Position numbers and translations under genes: made by a program. From NCBI GenBank assembly GCA_964470825.1, contig CAYYEF010000001.1:1-64000 (forward strand): DNA of 64,000 nt. The letters run 5' to 3'. The DNA comes from CAYYEF01 sp964470825 (GTDB lineage: Bacteria > Patescibacteriota > Minisyncoccia > Phycocordibacterales > JAACPR01). Below are positions 31,591 to 40,737 of the stretch, piece after piece (positions within the stretch are counted from its first letter, which is position 1; each line of letters starts with the position of its first letter). The notes below the pieces were generated by a model. That model worked only from the letters and a program-made list of their open reading frames with translations, had not been told where the DNA came from and did not search any database.

Positions 31591-34269
31591 ATGAAGTATT
31601 TTTATTTAATTACCATCTGTTTTTTTATAAGTTTTAATTTTTGTTTTGCACAAAACACTCAAATAAATATACCAATAAATAATTCCCAAACTATCCCAAG
31701 GGTTGTTATTGAAAACATTTCTTTAGATAAGGAAATTTATAATAGTGGAGAAACTGTCACTGGAAAAATAAAATTTTTAAATATAGGAGATTCCAATCAA
31801 TCAGATATATATTACGCAATCTCTTTAGCAGGTGATTTTTCAACTTCTACTAATGCGTGGAATATACCAAATATTATATATGACACAAAGACTTTTGGGC
31901 CGCTGATTATAAAATCTGGTGAGAGTTCAGAAATAAATTTTTCATATAATCTTCCTGATGGTATATCAGGAGAAGGGTTGGGCCTTAGAGTGCTTACTCA
32001 ACTACAAACAGGTCTACCTATTAGTTGGAATAATGCCTTTTTTAAAAAAATTGAAGGTCAAGATATTCCTCTTGAGGTAAAACAAAACTATATTTCAGTT
32101 GATGGTCAAGATTTTTCTTCTCAATCTGGTCCAACAATATATCCAAATAATAATGCTGAAATAAAAATAAAGTTATACAATCCAACGGATAAAGAAATTA
32201 TCGTTAGCCCATATATTGAAATATTTGATAGATTTATTTCTGATAATATTCTTAAAACAATTCAAAAAGAATTTTTAAAAATACCAGCTAAATCAGAAAA
32301 AGATCTTATTATCCCTGTTGATAAAAATTTAGAACCAAAAGTTTATTTATCTAGAATTAGTCTTTATGATTTAAATAAAAAATTAAGGGCACCAAAATTA
32401 CAAACAAGATACATTATTGGCGGAAAACCTATTGCAACCATACAAACTGTTTATACAAACGATACAAGTCTAACAAAAAATAAACCTTTAAATTTATCTG
32501 TGTCTTATAGCGGATCTCCCAGAGATTTAAATACAGGACAAGATCTTAAGATTGGTGAAGCTGTTTTGAATGTGAAACTTTTTAATGAAGAAAATAATGA
32601 ATTAATAGGGGAAAATTCAATAACAAAATCTGATTTTGATGTTGATTTTGGAACGGTTGATATCCAAGTTGTTCCTAAGAAATATGCTCAAAAAATCAGA
32701 GTTGAAGCATTTATTATTAAAGATCAAAATATTTTAGGAAAGTACAATACTTCTATTAATTTACCAGAAAAAAAATCTGATTTTCTTTTCTCATATATTG
32801 ATTTTGTAATTATATCAATATTATTGCTTGGTTTTATTAGTCTATTCATTTTCAGAAAAAAAATAAATACAAAGTTATTTTTTTGCATCTCTTTAATATT
32901 AATTATAGCCACAATTATTTTTGTCCTTATAAAAGACGATCTTGTTTTTGCGCAACCTTATGTACAAATAAATAACCCAATAGGGCAGGATGTATTAAGG
33001 GGAAGTGATATTAATATAACAGGGGTAATTGTTGATTTACGATGTCTTAACGCTATTGGTCAAGTATACGCAACCTCTACAATCATAGGTGTTCCAGGAA
33101 CAACAAACACTGTTAGTTATATACATCAAAATGTAAATCAGCATTTTCAATTTGCTACTGATTATAATTATTTCTCCTTTCTTCAAAACACTCAAAATCT
33201 AGAAGAAAAAAGATATACTGTTCAGGTTGAATTTTCTTCTGTCCAGACTGGGATATTTAATAATTCTGTATCTTGGATAAATAAATGTAATTCAACAGAT
33301 GGCCTATGTAGATATACATACTGGACTTCATCCGATCCGGTTCCAGCACCTTACGGATATTTAAGTAAAGCCACTTCTACTTTTAATATTTTATTCCCAT
33401 CAGAAGGCTATTTAGATGGTGTTAATGGTAGTTGCGCTGCATGGGGCTGGGTTTGTGATAAAAGTAATTATGCATCATCAACGCAAGTCCATTTTTATGT
33501 TGATAGTGATTCATTCCAAAATTATGCAGGATATACTACAGCTAATATAAACAGACCGGATCTTGTTTCCGCGGGTGTTTGCGGTGGGTATGCTAATCAT
33601 GGATATTCTTTTGACATTCCTGCTCAGTATAAAGATGGTCAAACACACAATCTGTATGCATATGGAATAAATATTGGTAAAGATTCTAGTTCCGTTTTTT
33701 TGAATTCTATGCTTATAGGATCTCCTAAACAATTTAATTGTCCTGCTCCACAGTCAGGTGTTTGTGGTTCCGCTGCATCTGTATATGCCTCCTCATCAGT
33801 TTCTTTTAATGGTGCTTATTGTGGTCTTGGTCAAAACCCTGTCGTAACACCTAATTTTCCAGATAAGGGTCAGGCATCACAATGGACTTGTTCCGGTGTT
33901 AACGGTGGATCTGCAACAACCTGTACAGCTTCTAGGTGTTCTGATTATCAATCGTTGGAAAATGGAGTCTGTATATCTTCTACTCAAGGAGTTTCTCAAA
34001 TAGATGCTAGATTATCACCAAATATTGTTAACTATGGTGAATATTGCACTGTTAATATTAGTACCCCAGGAATAAATATTGCTGATGTTAATGGGGTGTG
34101 TGGTTTATTTAAAAATAATATTAAACAGGTAGATCAAGATTTATTAACCCCAGGTTTTCAAGTTCAAGGGGGATCTGTTTATAGAGTTCTTTGCCAAGAT
34201 GGTGGTCAATTATTGGCAACTTCTAAAGATTTGAATTGTTTGATAAACCCTAAAACAAAAGAGTTATAA
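31591..34269 (+). CDS. Large secreted/membrane-anchored surface protein with two exported modules
   Basis: An 892-residue protein. It begins with a signal peptide ending CFAQN. Residues about 22-390 form beta-rich CARDB/Ig-like domains. Two membrane helices lie at about 400-422 and 429-449, separated by FRKKINTK. The second helix ends in LVFAQPYVQINNP, which again looks like a signal-peptide cleavage site. The second outer module (about 460-892) is Cys- and aromatic-rich, with a GWVCD-type segment (about 610-710) and a CGSA...GAYCGLG block (about 725-790). It looks like a fusion of two exported proteins. Function is unknown, probably cell-surface contact. Confidence 0.75.
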   Translation: MKYFYLITICFFISFNFCFAQNTQINIPINNSQTIPRVVIENISLDKEIYNSGETVTGKIKFLNIGDSNQSDIYYAISLAGDFSTSTNAWNIPNIIYDTKTFGPLIIKSGESSEINFSYNLPDGISGEGLGLRVLTQLQTGLPISWNNAFFKKIEGQDIPLEVKQNYISVDGQDFSSQSGPTIYPNNNAEIKIKLYNPTDKEIIVSPYIEIFDRFISDNILKTIQKEFLKIPAKSEKDLIIPVDKNLEPKVYLSRISLYDLNKKLRAPKLQTRYIIGGKPIATIQTVYTNDTSLTKNKPLNLSVSYSGSPRDLNTGQDLKIGEAVLNVKLFNEENNELIGENSITKSDFDVDFGTVDIQVVPKKYAQKIRVEAFIIKDQNILGKYNTSINLPEKKSDFLFSYIDFVIISILLLGFISLFIFRKKINTKLFFCISLILIIATIIFVLIKDDLVFAQPYVQINNPIGQDVLRGSDINITGVIVDLRCLNAIGQVYATSTIIGVPGTTNTVSYIHQNVNQHFQFATDYNYFSFLQNTQNLEEKRYTVQVEFSSVQTGIFNNSVSWINKCNSTDGLCRYTYWTSSDPVPAPYGYLSKATSTFNILFPSEGYLDGVNGSCAAWGWVCDKSNYASSTQVHFYVDSDSFQNYAGYTTANINRPDLVSAGVCGGYANHGYSFDIPAQYKDGQTHNLYAYGINIGKDSSSVFLNSMLIGSPKQFNCPAPQSGVCGSAASVYASSSVSFNGAYCGLGQNPVVTPNFPDKGQASQWTCSGVNGGSATTCTASRCSDYQSLENGVCISSTQGVSQIDARLSPNIVNYGEYCTVNISTPGINIADVNGVCGLFKNNIKQVDQDLLTPGFQVQGGSVYRVLCQDGGQLLATSKDLNCLINPKTKEL

Positions 34270-34297
34270 AATATTATGGTATAATATTCTTAAAGGT

Positions 34298-35227
34298 ATG
34301 TTGTTTTTATGGATAATTATTTTTATTGTATCACTCTTTATTTTAATAAAAGGAGCTGATTATCTTTTATTTGGGGCGGAAAAAATTGGTTTAGCTTCTG
34401 GACTATCAAAATTTGTTATAGGGGTTACTATTGTTGCAATCGGAACTTCTTTACCTGAATTATTAACCTCACTGGTCTCTGTTTTTAAAGGTTTTGATCA
34501 ATATGTTGTTGCCACTGCGGTTGGGTCTAATATTGCAAATATATTCTTAATTATTGGTATTTCTGCAATTATCGCCAAGAGATTGTTAGTTAAAAAAGAA
34601 ACAGTTAATTTGGATTTACCAATACTTTTCATAGCCACATCACTTTTCACAGTTATGGTTATTGATGGAAAGATAAGATTCTTTGAGTCGGTAATTTTAT
34701 TAACCGCTTATATTATATATATTATATTTTCTATATTTTATAAAAGTGAAAGAAAAACAAATAAACCTCACAAAGAAAAAATATGCTTATTTGATATCCT
34801 AATTCTAATACTAGGTATTTTAGGATTGGCTATAGGCTCAAAATATTTTATTGATTCTCTTGTTCAAATATCAATTATTCTAAAAATTGCCCCAACAATT
34901 ATTGCAATTACAGTTGTTGCAATCGGAACTTCTTTACCAGAATTGTTTGTGTCTGTGAAAGCGGCCATGAGAAGACAGTCTGAATTAGCCCTAGGGAATA
35001 TTATAGGCTCAAATATATTTAGAGTTCTTTTTATGGTTGGTTTACCTGGAATTTTTTCTACTCTTACAATAGATAGACAGACTTATGCTGTGGGTATTAT
35101 ATTTTTAATAATATCAACTCTTACTATTATTATTTCTGGGTTTTCTCGTAGAATTACTCTACAAGAGGGTGCCTTATATTTAATTATGTATGCTGTTTTC
35201 ATTGCTAAGCTTTTTAATTTGTTCTAG
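34298..35227 (+). CDS. Ca2+/Na+ exchanger, CaCA family (YrbG-like)
   Basis: A 309-residue antiporter with about ten membrane helices in two inverted halves. Each half carries the alpha-repeat: GTSLPELLTSLVS then GSNIANIFLIIG in the first, and GTSLPELFVSVKAA then GSNIFRVLFMVG in the second. These hold the cation-binding acidic residues. TATAAT at 34280-34285 lies 12 bases before the ATG. It stands alone and may handle calcium or sodium balance. Confidence 0.92.
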   Translation: MLFLWIIIFIVSLFILIKGADYLLFGAEKIGLASGLSKFVIGVTIVAIGTSLPELLTSLVSVFKGFDQYVVATAVGSNIANIFLIIGISAIIAKRLLVKKETVNLDLPILFIATSLFTVMVIDGKIRFFESVILLTAYIIYIIFSIFYKSERKTNKPHKEKICLFDILILILGILGLAIGSKYFIDSLVQISIILKIAPTIIAITVVAIGTSLPELFVSVKAAMRRQSELALGNIIGSNIFRVLFMVGLPGIFSTLTIDRQTYAVGIIFLIISTLTIIISGFSRRITLQEGALYLIMYAVFIAKLFNLF

Positions 35228-35236
35228 AATCTGATC

Positions 35237-35794
35237 ATGGCTTTATTTACAGGAAAAGGTGATAATGGAACTACAAAAACTTTTGCGTGTGATCAGCGTC
35301 GTTCAAAAAATTCTGCTGTTTCTGAAGCGCTTGGAACAGTTGACGAGTTAAATGCTTATTTGGGTTTTGTAAAAATAAAAGCAAAATCTTTTGAAAATAA
35401 TGAAATTATTGGTAAAAAATTTGAACAAATTTTAGATGAGGTTCAACAAAACCTTTTCATTATTCAAGCAGAATTGGCTGGTGCAGAAATGAAGATTGTA
35501 GAAGAAAAAGTTAAAGTTTTGGAAAATATTGTAAATACTGCTGAAAAAGATATGCCGCCAATTACCAGCTTCTTTGTTTCTGGTGGAACTGAATTAGCTG
35601 CAACGTTTGATTTTGCACGCACAATTGCGAGAAGGGCGGAGAGGAGAGTTGTCGGAGCTCATGAAACAAAAGATCCTGAAGTCTCACAATTCAGTCTGGC
35701 CTACCTTAACAGATTGTCCAGTTTGTTGTATGCTCTTGCAAGGCTTACAAATCACCGAGCTGGTGTTCTAGAAGAGAAGCCTGAGTATAAATAA
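35237..35794 (+). CDS. Cob(I)alamin adenosyltransferase, PduO type
   Basis: It transfers adenosyl from ATP to cobalamin to make coenzyme B12. The 185-residue protein has the ATP-binding start TGKGDNGTT and GTVDELNAYLGF. The helix IARRAERRVVGAHE and the closing YLNRLSSLLYALARLTNHR are also present, the complete PduO-type pattern. It follows the exchanger gene by 9 bases. No other B12 gene is in the window. A B12-dependent ribonucleotide reductase elsewhere would explain its presence, which is inference. Confidence 0.9.
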   Translation: MALFTGKGDNGTTKTFACDQRRSKNSAVSEALGTVDELNAYLGFVKIKAKSFENNEIIGKKFEQILDEVQQNLFIIQAELAGAEMKIVEEKVKVLENIVNTAEKDMPPITSFFVSGGTELAATFDFARTIARRAERRVVGAHETKDPEVSQFSLAYLNRLSSLLYALARLTNHRAGVLEEKPEYK

Positions 35795-35836
35795 ATTTTA
35801 TTTATAAAAAGACGATTAACCATCGTTAAAACATAT

Positions 35837-35909
35837 GGTCTTTATAGTGTAATGGTTAGCACAAGGGTTTGTGGAACCCTTAGTTCGGGTTCGAGTCCCG
35901 ATAGAGACC
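35837..35909 (+). tRNA. tRNA-His (GUG)
   Basis: The sequence begins with the extra G-1 of histidine tRNA (35837) paired to C73. Acceptor GTCTTTA pairs with TAGAGAC, the anticodon loop is TTGTGGA (GUG) and the T-loop is GTTCGAGTC. CCA is not encoded. It lies in a 319-base stretch between protein genes. Confidence 0.95.
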
Positions 35910-35934
35910 CATTAAGAAACCAGACAAAGAAATA

Positions 35935-36060
35935 TTGCATATCGAGAGTATTTTACAGCGCATGGATGTAGGTAAAATAACACTAGAGAAGGCTTTAATA
36001 GAAGCTAATGAAATACTAGAAATAAAAAACTCCTATACAAAATGTATCGGAGTTTTTTAA
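35935..36060 (+). CDS. Possible small ORF after tRNA-His
   Basis: An open frame from TTG 35935, or ATG 35962, to the stop at 36058-36060 codes for 41 or 32 residues with a helical pattern (LQRMDVGKITLEKALIEANEILE), faintly like the XseB helix pair. The last codons are part of a terminator hairpin. It may be a real short gene or only a tRNA trailer. Confidence 0.25.
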   Translation: MHIESILQRMDVGKITLEKALIEANEILEIKNSYTKCIGVF

Positions 36061-36062
36061 AT
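36024..36062 (+). terminator. Intrinsic terminator after tRNA-His
   Basis: AAAACTCC-T-ATAC pairs with GTAT-C-GGAGTTTT (one internal mismatch, 5-base loop), ending in a T run. Confidence 0.85.
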
Positions 36063-36113
36063 AATTTATATGATATAATTACCCAACTTTATTAGATAGT
36101 AATATAAAAATAT

Positions 36114-36731
36114 ATGTCATTTATTTCAAACTTATCATGGCGTTACGCTACAAAATTATTTGATCCGGCTAAAAAAGTTTCATCAGAAAATCTGGCAAAA
36201 ATTTTAGAGTCTATAAAACTAGCTCCAACATCATTTGGCTTACAACCATTTCATGTTATTAATGTTGTTGATTCTGCTAAAAGAGAAGAATTAAAAGCTC
36301 TTGCTTGGAATCAGTCTCAAGTAACAGATTCATCTCATTTTTTAGTATTTTGTGCTCGTAAAGATATAAAAGAAAGAATTGAAAAGTTTTTTGATTTGGC
36401 TACTGGTGGTGATGAAAACGTTAAGGTTGCAATGTCTTCATACAAAGATATGATGCTTGGTTTTGAATCAAGTTTACTGCCCGAAGCTAAAATTCCATGG
36501 GCAACTCGTCAGGCATATATTGCTCTTAGTTTTGCTATGGCAGCATGTACTGAGTTGGAAATAGATTCTTGTCCTATGGAAGGTTTTGATTCAGCAGCCT
36601 TTAAATCATCTTTAGACTTACCTGAAAATATTACTCCTGTAGTTTGTCTTGCTGTGGGTTACAGAAGTTCTTCTGATACCGTTCGTCCAAAAATAAGATT
36701 CGACCTTTCTGATTTGGTTAGTGAAAAATAA
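36114..36731 (+). CDS. Nitroreductase family protein (NfsB-like)
   Basis: FMN-dependent NAD(P)H reductases that act on nitro compounds or quinones. The 205-residue protein has the N-terminal FMN-binding segment WRYATKLFDPAKKV and LAPTSFGLQPFHVINV, RQAYIALSFAMAACTELEIDSCPMEGF, and the closing VVCLAVGYRSSSD. Length is typical (about 210). The natural substrate is unknown. Confidence 0.9.
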   Translation: MSFISNLSWRYATKLFDPAKKVSSENLAKILESIKLAPTSFGLQPFHVINVVDSAKREELKALAWNQSQVTDSSHFLVFCARKDIKERIEKFFDLATGGDENVKVAMSSYKDMMLGFESSLLPEAKIPWATRQAYIALSFAMAACTELEIDSCPMEGFDSAAFKSSLDLPENITPVVCLAVGYRSSSDTVRPKIRFDLSDLVSEK

Positions 36732-36777
36732 AAAACTTTTAAATTTGCTAAAATTTAGTATAGTCTAATTTAACTAT

Positions 36778-37860
36778 ATGAGTTTTTGGCAAAAAATAAC
36801 TGAGTATATTAAAAAAAATCAAGGCCACATTTCAACGGCAGCTCTTATTGTCGGTTTTATTATAGATAATCTAACTTTAAATAGGGTAGATCAGATCTAT
36901 GATAATGTCGTATTGATTTTCTATATTTTTTTGGCTGGATTGAGTATTTTAGCTTTTAATTTTGTTGAAGTTAGAAATCTTTCATCAAATTTGGCAACAA
37001 AAATAAAAATTTTTGCTCCTATTATCATCCAGTATTCTTTTGGAGGTCTGTTTAGTGCTTTCTTTGTTTTCTATTCAAGAAGCGGATCATTCGGTGCTAG
37101 TTGGCCTTTTATTGTACTTATAATTTTTCTTTTAATTTTAAATGAATTTCTAAAAGAAAAATATTCTCGATTGGTATATCAAGTAGGAACATATTTTTTT
37201 GTAGTTTTCTCATATATGATTTTTTTAGTCCCTGTTTTACTAAAAGAAATGGGGCAGTTGGTATTTATTTATAGTGGATTAATATCTTTAACTTTTATTT
37301 ACATCTTTACTATATTAATTCATCTATTAACTCAAAGAAAATATTTTAACTTCAATAAAAAAATGTGGGCCGCCATATTTTCAACTTACTTAATTATGAA
37401 TTTATTTTATTTTACTAATATTTTGCCACCACTCCCTTTATCCATGAAAGAATCGGGTGTTTTTAATTTAATTAAAAAAGATAATAATAATTATGTTTTA
37501 TACCGTGAGCCAATAAATTTTGTTTCTAAATTCTTTAATAATACAATAGAAATAAATCCTGCCGCAGGTCTATATTATTTTAGTTCAGTTTTTGCACCAA
37601 CAAAACTAAACACTAGCATTATTCATGAGTGGCAATATTATGATCAGGTTTCTAAGAAATGGATTCAAACAACAAAAGTCTCTTTTACAATTTCAGGAGG
37701 CAGAAATACTGGTTATAGAGGATATTCTTTAAAACAAAATTTACAAGAAGGAAATTGGAGAGTTCTTACAAAAACTTCAAATGGGCAAATTATCGGAGAA
37801 GAGAAGTTCAAAGTTTTATTTACCGAAGAAAATTTAAATCTTAAGGAAGAGGTAAAATAA
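36778..37860 (+). CDS. Membrane protein with C-terminal DUF2914 domain
   Basis: A 360-residue protein. The first 230 residues contain about seven hydrophobic helices. The last 110 form a soluble domain with TSIIHEWQYYDQVSKKWI, FTISGGRNTGYRGYS and GNWRVLTKTSNGQIIGEEKF, which matches DUF2914, a small beta domain thought to bind outside the membrane. Function is unknown. It is transcribed alone, 46 bases after the nitroreductase. Confidence 0.8.
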   Translation: MSFWQKITEYIKKNQGHISTAALIVGFIIDNLTLNRVDQIYDNVVLIFYIFLAGLSILAFNFVEVRNLSSNLATKIKIFAPIIIQYSFGGLFSAFFVFYSRSGSFGASWPFIVLIIFLLILNEFLKEKYSRLVYQVGTYFFVVFSYMIFLVPVLLKEMGQLVFIYSGLISLTFIYIFTILIHLLTQRKYFNFNKKMWAAIFSTYLIMNLFYFTNILPPLPLSMKESGVFNLIKKDNNNYVLYREPINFVSKFFNNTIEINPAAGLYYFSSVFAPTKLNTSIIHEWQYYDQVSKKWIQTTKVSFTISGGRNTGYRGYSLKQNLQEGNWRVLTKTSNGQIIGEEKFKVLFTEENLNLKEEVK

Positions 37861-37946
37861 TATCCAAAAAACCAATCCAAGCCTTAATTCTAAAGGTTTT
37901 TTACATGTTTGTTTGAAGTATCTATATGTGGTTTAATTAAAAGTAT

Positions 37947-38654
37947 ATGAAAAGTATAAAACAAAAAGGGGACATCATGGTTCCAGTAGCTATAGTTATA
38001 GCGGCCGTAATAATTGCATTAGCAGTGGTTTTTACAAACAAAGGAGGAGTACAAGGTCCTCAAAATAATCCTGGTGTTGCTCAAGAAGAAAATAAAGAAA
38101 TAAAACTAGAACCAGTAACTGAAAAAGATCATATTAGAGGAAACATAAATGCTCCAATTAAAATTGTTGAGTTCTCTGATATCGAATGTCCTTTCTGTAA
38201 AAGATTCCATGAAACTATGAAGCAAGTTTCTGCAGAATATGGAGATAAAGTCGCATGGGTCTATAGACACTCACCATTAGTTCAGCTTCATCCAAAAGCA
38301 TTTAATCAGGCTCATGCTACAGAATGTGTCGCTGAACTTGGAGGTGAAGAGAAATTCTGGCAATATTTAGATATGCTTTATTCAAGAACCCCTTCAAATA
38401 ATCAGTTTGACCTAAATAATCTCGCTGTATATGCAGAAGAAATTGGAATTAATAAAGATGCTTTTAATGCATGTCAAACATCAATGAAATACAAAGATAA
38501 GATTAATTCACAAATAGAACAGGCTTTTGCTGCAGGAGGACAAGGAACACCACATTCAATTATTATTGGAAAAGATGGTAGCTTAACTCCAATTCTAGGT
38601 GCTCAACCATTTGAATCTGTCAAAAGTTCAATAGACGGACTGCTTTCTAAATAA
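37947..38654 (+). CDS. DsbA-like thiol:disulfide oxidoreductase, membrane-anchored
   Basis: A 235-residue protein with one N-terminal helix (about 11-30) and a thioredoxin-fold domain. The active site is IECPFCKRFHE (CPFC), followed by the inserted helical part and the cis-Pro loop GGQGTPHSIIIG. It oxidises cysteines of exported proteins. The DsbB-like (23260) and VKOR-like (21351) proteins are possible partners for its reoxidation. Confidence 0.9.
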   Translation: MKSIKQKGDIMVPVAIVIAAVIIALAVVFTNKGGVQGPQNNPGVAQEENKEIKLEPVTEKDHIRGNINAPIKIVEFSDIECPFCKRFHETMKQVSAEYGDKVAWVYRHSPLVQLHPKAFNQAHATECVAELGGEEKFWQYLDMLYSRTPSNNQFDLNNLAVYAEEIGINKDAFNACQTSMKYKDKINSQIEQAFAAGGQGTPHSIIIGKDGSLTPILGAQPFESVKSSIDGLLSK

Positions 38655-38676
38655 TTGTTTGATATAATACCATCTA

Positions 38677-38853
38677 ATGGTATTAGAAAAGAAGATTGTA
38701 AATATTAATTCGTCAGAACAATCAATAGAAGATAGTGCTGAAATAAAAGATAAATTAGAAAAAGCTCTTGTTGAGCAGAAAAAAGTGCGCAGAATGATAG
38801 ACCTATTCATTTTGGCACTTTTTTTGGTTTTTATGATGTTTGTGCTATCTTAA
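38677..38853 (+). CDS. Small tail-anchored membrane protein
   Basis: A 58-residue protein (starts MVLEKKIVNINSSEQ) with a polar, Glu/Lys-rich coiled helix and one C-terminal membrane helix (LFILALFLVFMMFVLS). TATAAT at 38663-38668 lies 8 bases before the ATG, and the codons look protein-coding. Its stop is 16 bases before folD. The minus-strand frame over it is a shadow. No family is recognised. Confidence 0.6.
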   Translation: MVLEKKIVNINSSEQSIEDSAEIKDKLEKALVEQKKVRRMIDLFILALFLVFMMFVLS

Positions 38854-38869
38854 TGTCTTAAAAATAAAA

Positions 38870-39712
38870 ATGATTATTTTAGATGGCCGAAAATTAAAAA
38901 ATGAAATTAGTTTATTTCTCAAAAAAGAAATAGATGGTTTGAGATTTTTAGGTAAAAAAACTCCAAAGCTTGTCATTATTCAGATCGGAGATATTTCTGC
39001 TTCCAATGTTTATATCAAACAAAAATTATCTTTTGCAGATAAAATAGGTGTTTTTGCAGAGTTGTTAAAATTTCCAGAAATTGTTTCTCAATCTGAAATT
39101 ATTAATAAAATATCCGAGCTTAATAATAATGATGATGTGCACGGTGTAATTGTTCAGCTTCCAGTTCCAAATAATCTTGATCAAACACAGATTCTAAATT
39201 CAATTGATGACAAAAAAGATATTGACGGTCTGGGTAGTATGAATCTTTCAAAATTAATAAGAAATGATTCTTCAGGTTTAGTGCCCGCTACTTCAAAAGG
39301 GATAATCTCTTTGTTAAAAAGTTATGATTTAGGAATATCAAATAAAAATATTGTAGTTATTGGGAGATCTGTGTTAGTTGGAAAAACTCTATCACTTGCT
39401 CTAATTAATCAAGATGCGACCGTTACAGTTTGCCATTCTCATACTTTGGAACTTTCAAAGATAATAAAAAATGCCGATATTGTAATTTCTGCTGTTGGTA
39501 AGCCGGGTATTATTAATGATGGAAATGTTCATGAAAAACAAATTATTGTAGATGTTGGCATTTCAAAAAATGACAAAGGTGTTATTTGCGGAGATGTTTT
39601 TCTGGATAAAAAAACTGTTTATGCAGTTTCTCCAGTACCTGGAGGAGTGGGGCAGATGACTGTTGCTTCACTATTTCAAAACCTTTTAGAGGCATATAGA
39701 AATCAGGAATAG
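38870..39712 (+). CDS. folD: Bifunctional methylene-tetrahydrofolate dehydrogenase/cyclohydrolase
   Basis: FolD converts methylene-THF to formyl-THF through methenyl-THF. The 280-residue protein begins MIILDGRKLKNE and has the catalytic ASNVYIKQK with Lys. It also shows GVIVQLPVPNNLDQ, DIDGLGSMNL, PATSKGIISLL, the NADP loop VIGRSVLVGKTLS and PGGVGQMTVA, a complete set. The ATG at 38870 is chosen over one at 38840 that overlaps the preceding small gene. It supplies the one-carbon pathway used by thyA and glyA downstream. Confidence 0.95.
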   Translation: MIILDGRKLKNEISLFLKKEIDGLRFLGKKTPKLVIIQIGDISASNVYIKQKLSFADKIGVFAELLKFPEIVSQSEIINKISELNNNDDVHGVIVQLPVPNNLDQTQILNSIDDKKDIDGLGSMNLSKLIRNDSSGLVPATSKGIISLLKSYDLGISNKNIVVIGRSVLVGKTLSLALINQDATVTVCHSHTLELSKIIKNADIVISAVGKPGIINDGNVHEKQIIVDVGISKNDKGVICGDVFLDKKTVYAVSPVPGGVGQMTVASLFQNLLEAYRNQE

Positions 39713-39815
39713 TTTCTGGCTTTTACAAACACGTGTATAATAATACACGTAAGATGTATTTTCTTAATCAGTAAAGAAAATCATTCTTTAATTTTATTAG
39801 TTTATTAAAAAGTAT

Positions 39816-40619
39816 ATGAAAAAATTTTTTACAGATAACAAATATGCAGCAGCTTGGGGTATTTTCGGAATAATCGTCCTTTCTACAGTTGGCTCTTTAT
39901 TTTTATTAGTTAAGACGATAGATCAAATAAAAAAGATCGGACAAAACGATAATCCTTATTACAATTCTGTAAGTATGAATGGTGTGGGAGAAGTTGTTGC
40001 AATTCCAGATGTCGCTTCTTTTAACTTTGCAGTAAGTGAATCAGCTTTAAAAGTTGAAGATGCTCAAAAAGTTGCTACAGAAAAAATGAATAAAGCTCTT
40101 GATTATTTGAAATCACAAGGAATTGAAGAGAGAGATATTAAAACTACTTCATATAATATAAATCCAAAATATGAATGGAAACAAGGAATTTGTAATGAAA
40201 ATTTCTGTGATTCAGGAAAAAGTGTTTTGGTTGGTTATGAGGTCAGTCAAAATGTTGATGTAAAAGTTCGTGATACAGCAAAAGCAGGGGAAATATTATC
40301 AGGTATTGGAACAATTGGTATTTCTAATGTAAGCAGCCTTCAATTTAAAGTTGATGATGATGAAGCTTTGAAAGCAGAAGCACGAACAAAAGCAATTGCT
40401 GACGCAAAGAAAAAAGTTGAATCAGTTGCTAAGGATCTTGGAGTCAAAGTTGTTAGAGTAATAAGTTTCTATGAAGAAACTGAAAATCCTCCATATTACG
40501 GTGGTTATGGAATGGGAGGTGATATGATGGCTGAAAAAGCTGCGTCAGTTGCACCTCAACTACCAACGGGTGAAAATAAAATTACTTCACGAGTTAGTGT
40601 TACTTTTGAAATAAAATAA
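39816..40619 (+). CDS. SIMPL (DUF541) domain protein, membrane-anchored
   Basis: A 267-residue protein with an N-terminal helix at about 12-33, then a SIMPL domain: VSMNGVGEVVAIPDVASFNF, KALDYLKSQGIEERDIKTTSYNI, VGYEVSQNVDVKVRD and a closing SRVSVTFEIK. Family members are exported or membrane-linked, with roles in stress or surface assembly that are not well defined. It has its own terminator. Confidence 0.88.
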   Translation: MKKFFTDNKYAAAWGIFGIIVLSTVGSLFLLVKTIDQIKKIGQNDNPYYNSVSMNGVGEVVAIPDVASFNFAVSESALKVEDAQKVATEKMNKALDYLKSQGIEERDIKTTSYNINPKYEWKQGICNENFCDSGKSVLVGYEVSQNVDVKVRDTAKAGEILSGIGTIGISNVSSLQFKVDDDEALKAEARTKAIADAKKKVESVAKDLGVKVVRVISFYEETENPPYYGGYGMGGDMMAEKAASVAPQLPTGENKITSRVSVTFEIK

Positions 40620-40642
40620 AGCTAAAATACTTATTTCAAATT

Positions 40643-40675
40643 AAAAAAGCCCATTTCATAGGGGGCTTTTTTAAT
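40643..40675 (+). terminator. Intrinsic terminator after the SIMPL gene
   Basis: AAAAAAGCCC pairs with GGGCTTTTTT (10 bp, 10-base loop). Confidence 0.85.
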
Positions 40676-40678
40676 GTA

Positions 40679-40708
40679 TTGACTTTATATAAATAAAAGT
40701 GGTATTAT
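40679..40708 (+). promoter_or_regulatory. Promoter of secE-nusG
   Basis: TTGACT (40679-40684) and TATTAT (40703-40708) are 18 bases apart. Transcription would begin near 40715. Confidence 0.65.
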
Positions 40709-40718
40709 ATTACCAACG

Positions 40719-40737
40719 TGCCCTTCGGGGCATTTTT
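40719..40737 (+). promoter_or_regulatory. Terminator-like hairpin at the start of the secE leader
   Basis: TGCCC-TTCG-GGGCA with a stable UUCG loop is followed by five T. It begins within a few bases of the expected transcript start and ends 16 bases before secE. It could be an attenuator or a 5' stabilising hairpin. Confidence 0.5.

Noticed and set aside
35836..35909. tRNA-His seeming to lack the extra G-1
   Set aside because: When aligned on T8-A9-G10, the first G at 35837 is G-1 paired to C73, so the tRNA is normal.
38628..38810. Minus-strand 60-codon open frame
   Set aside because: It is the shadow of the plus-strand small membrane protein at 38677-38853, which has a -10 box and a sensible composition.
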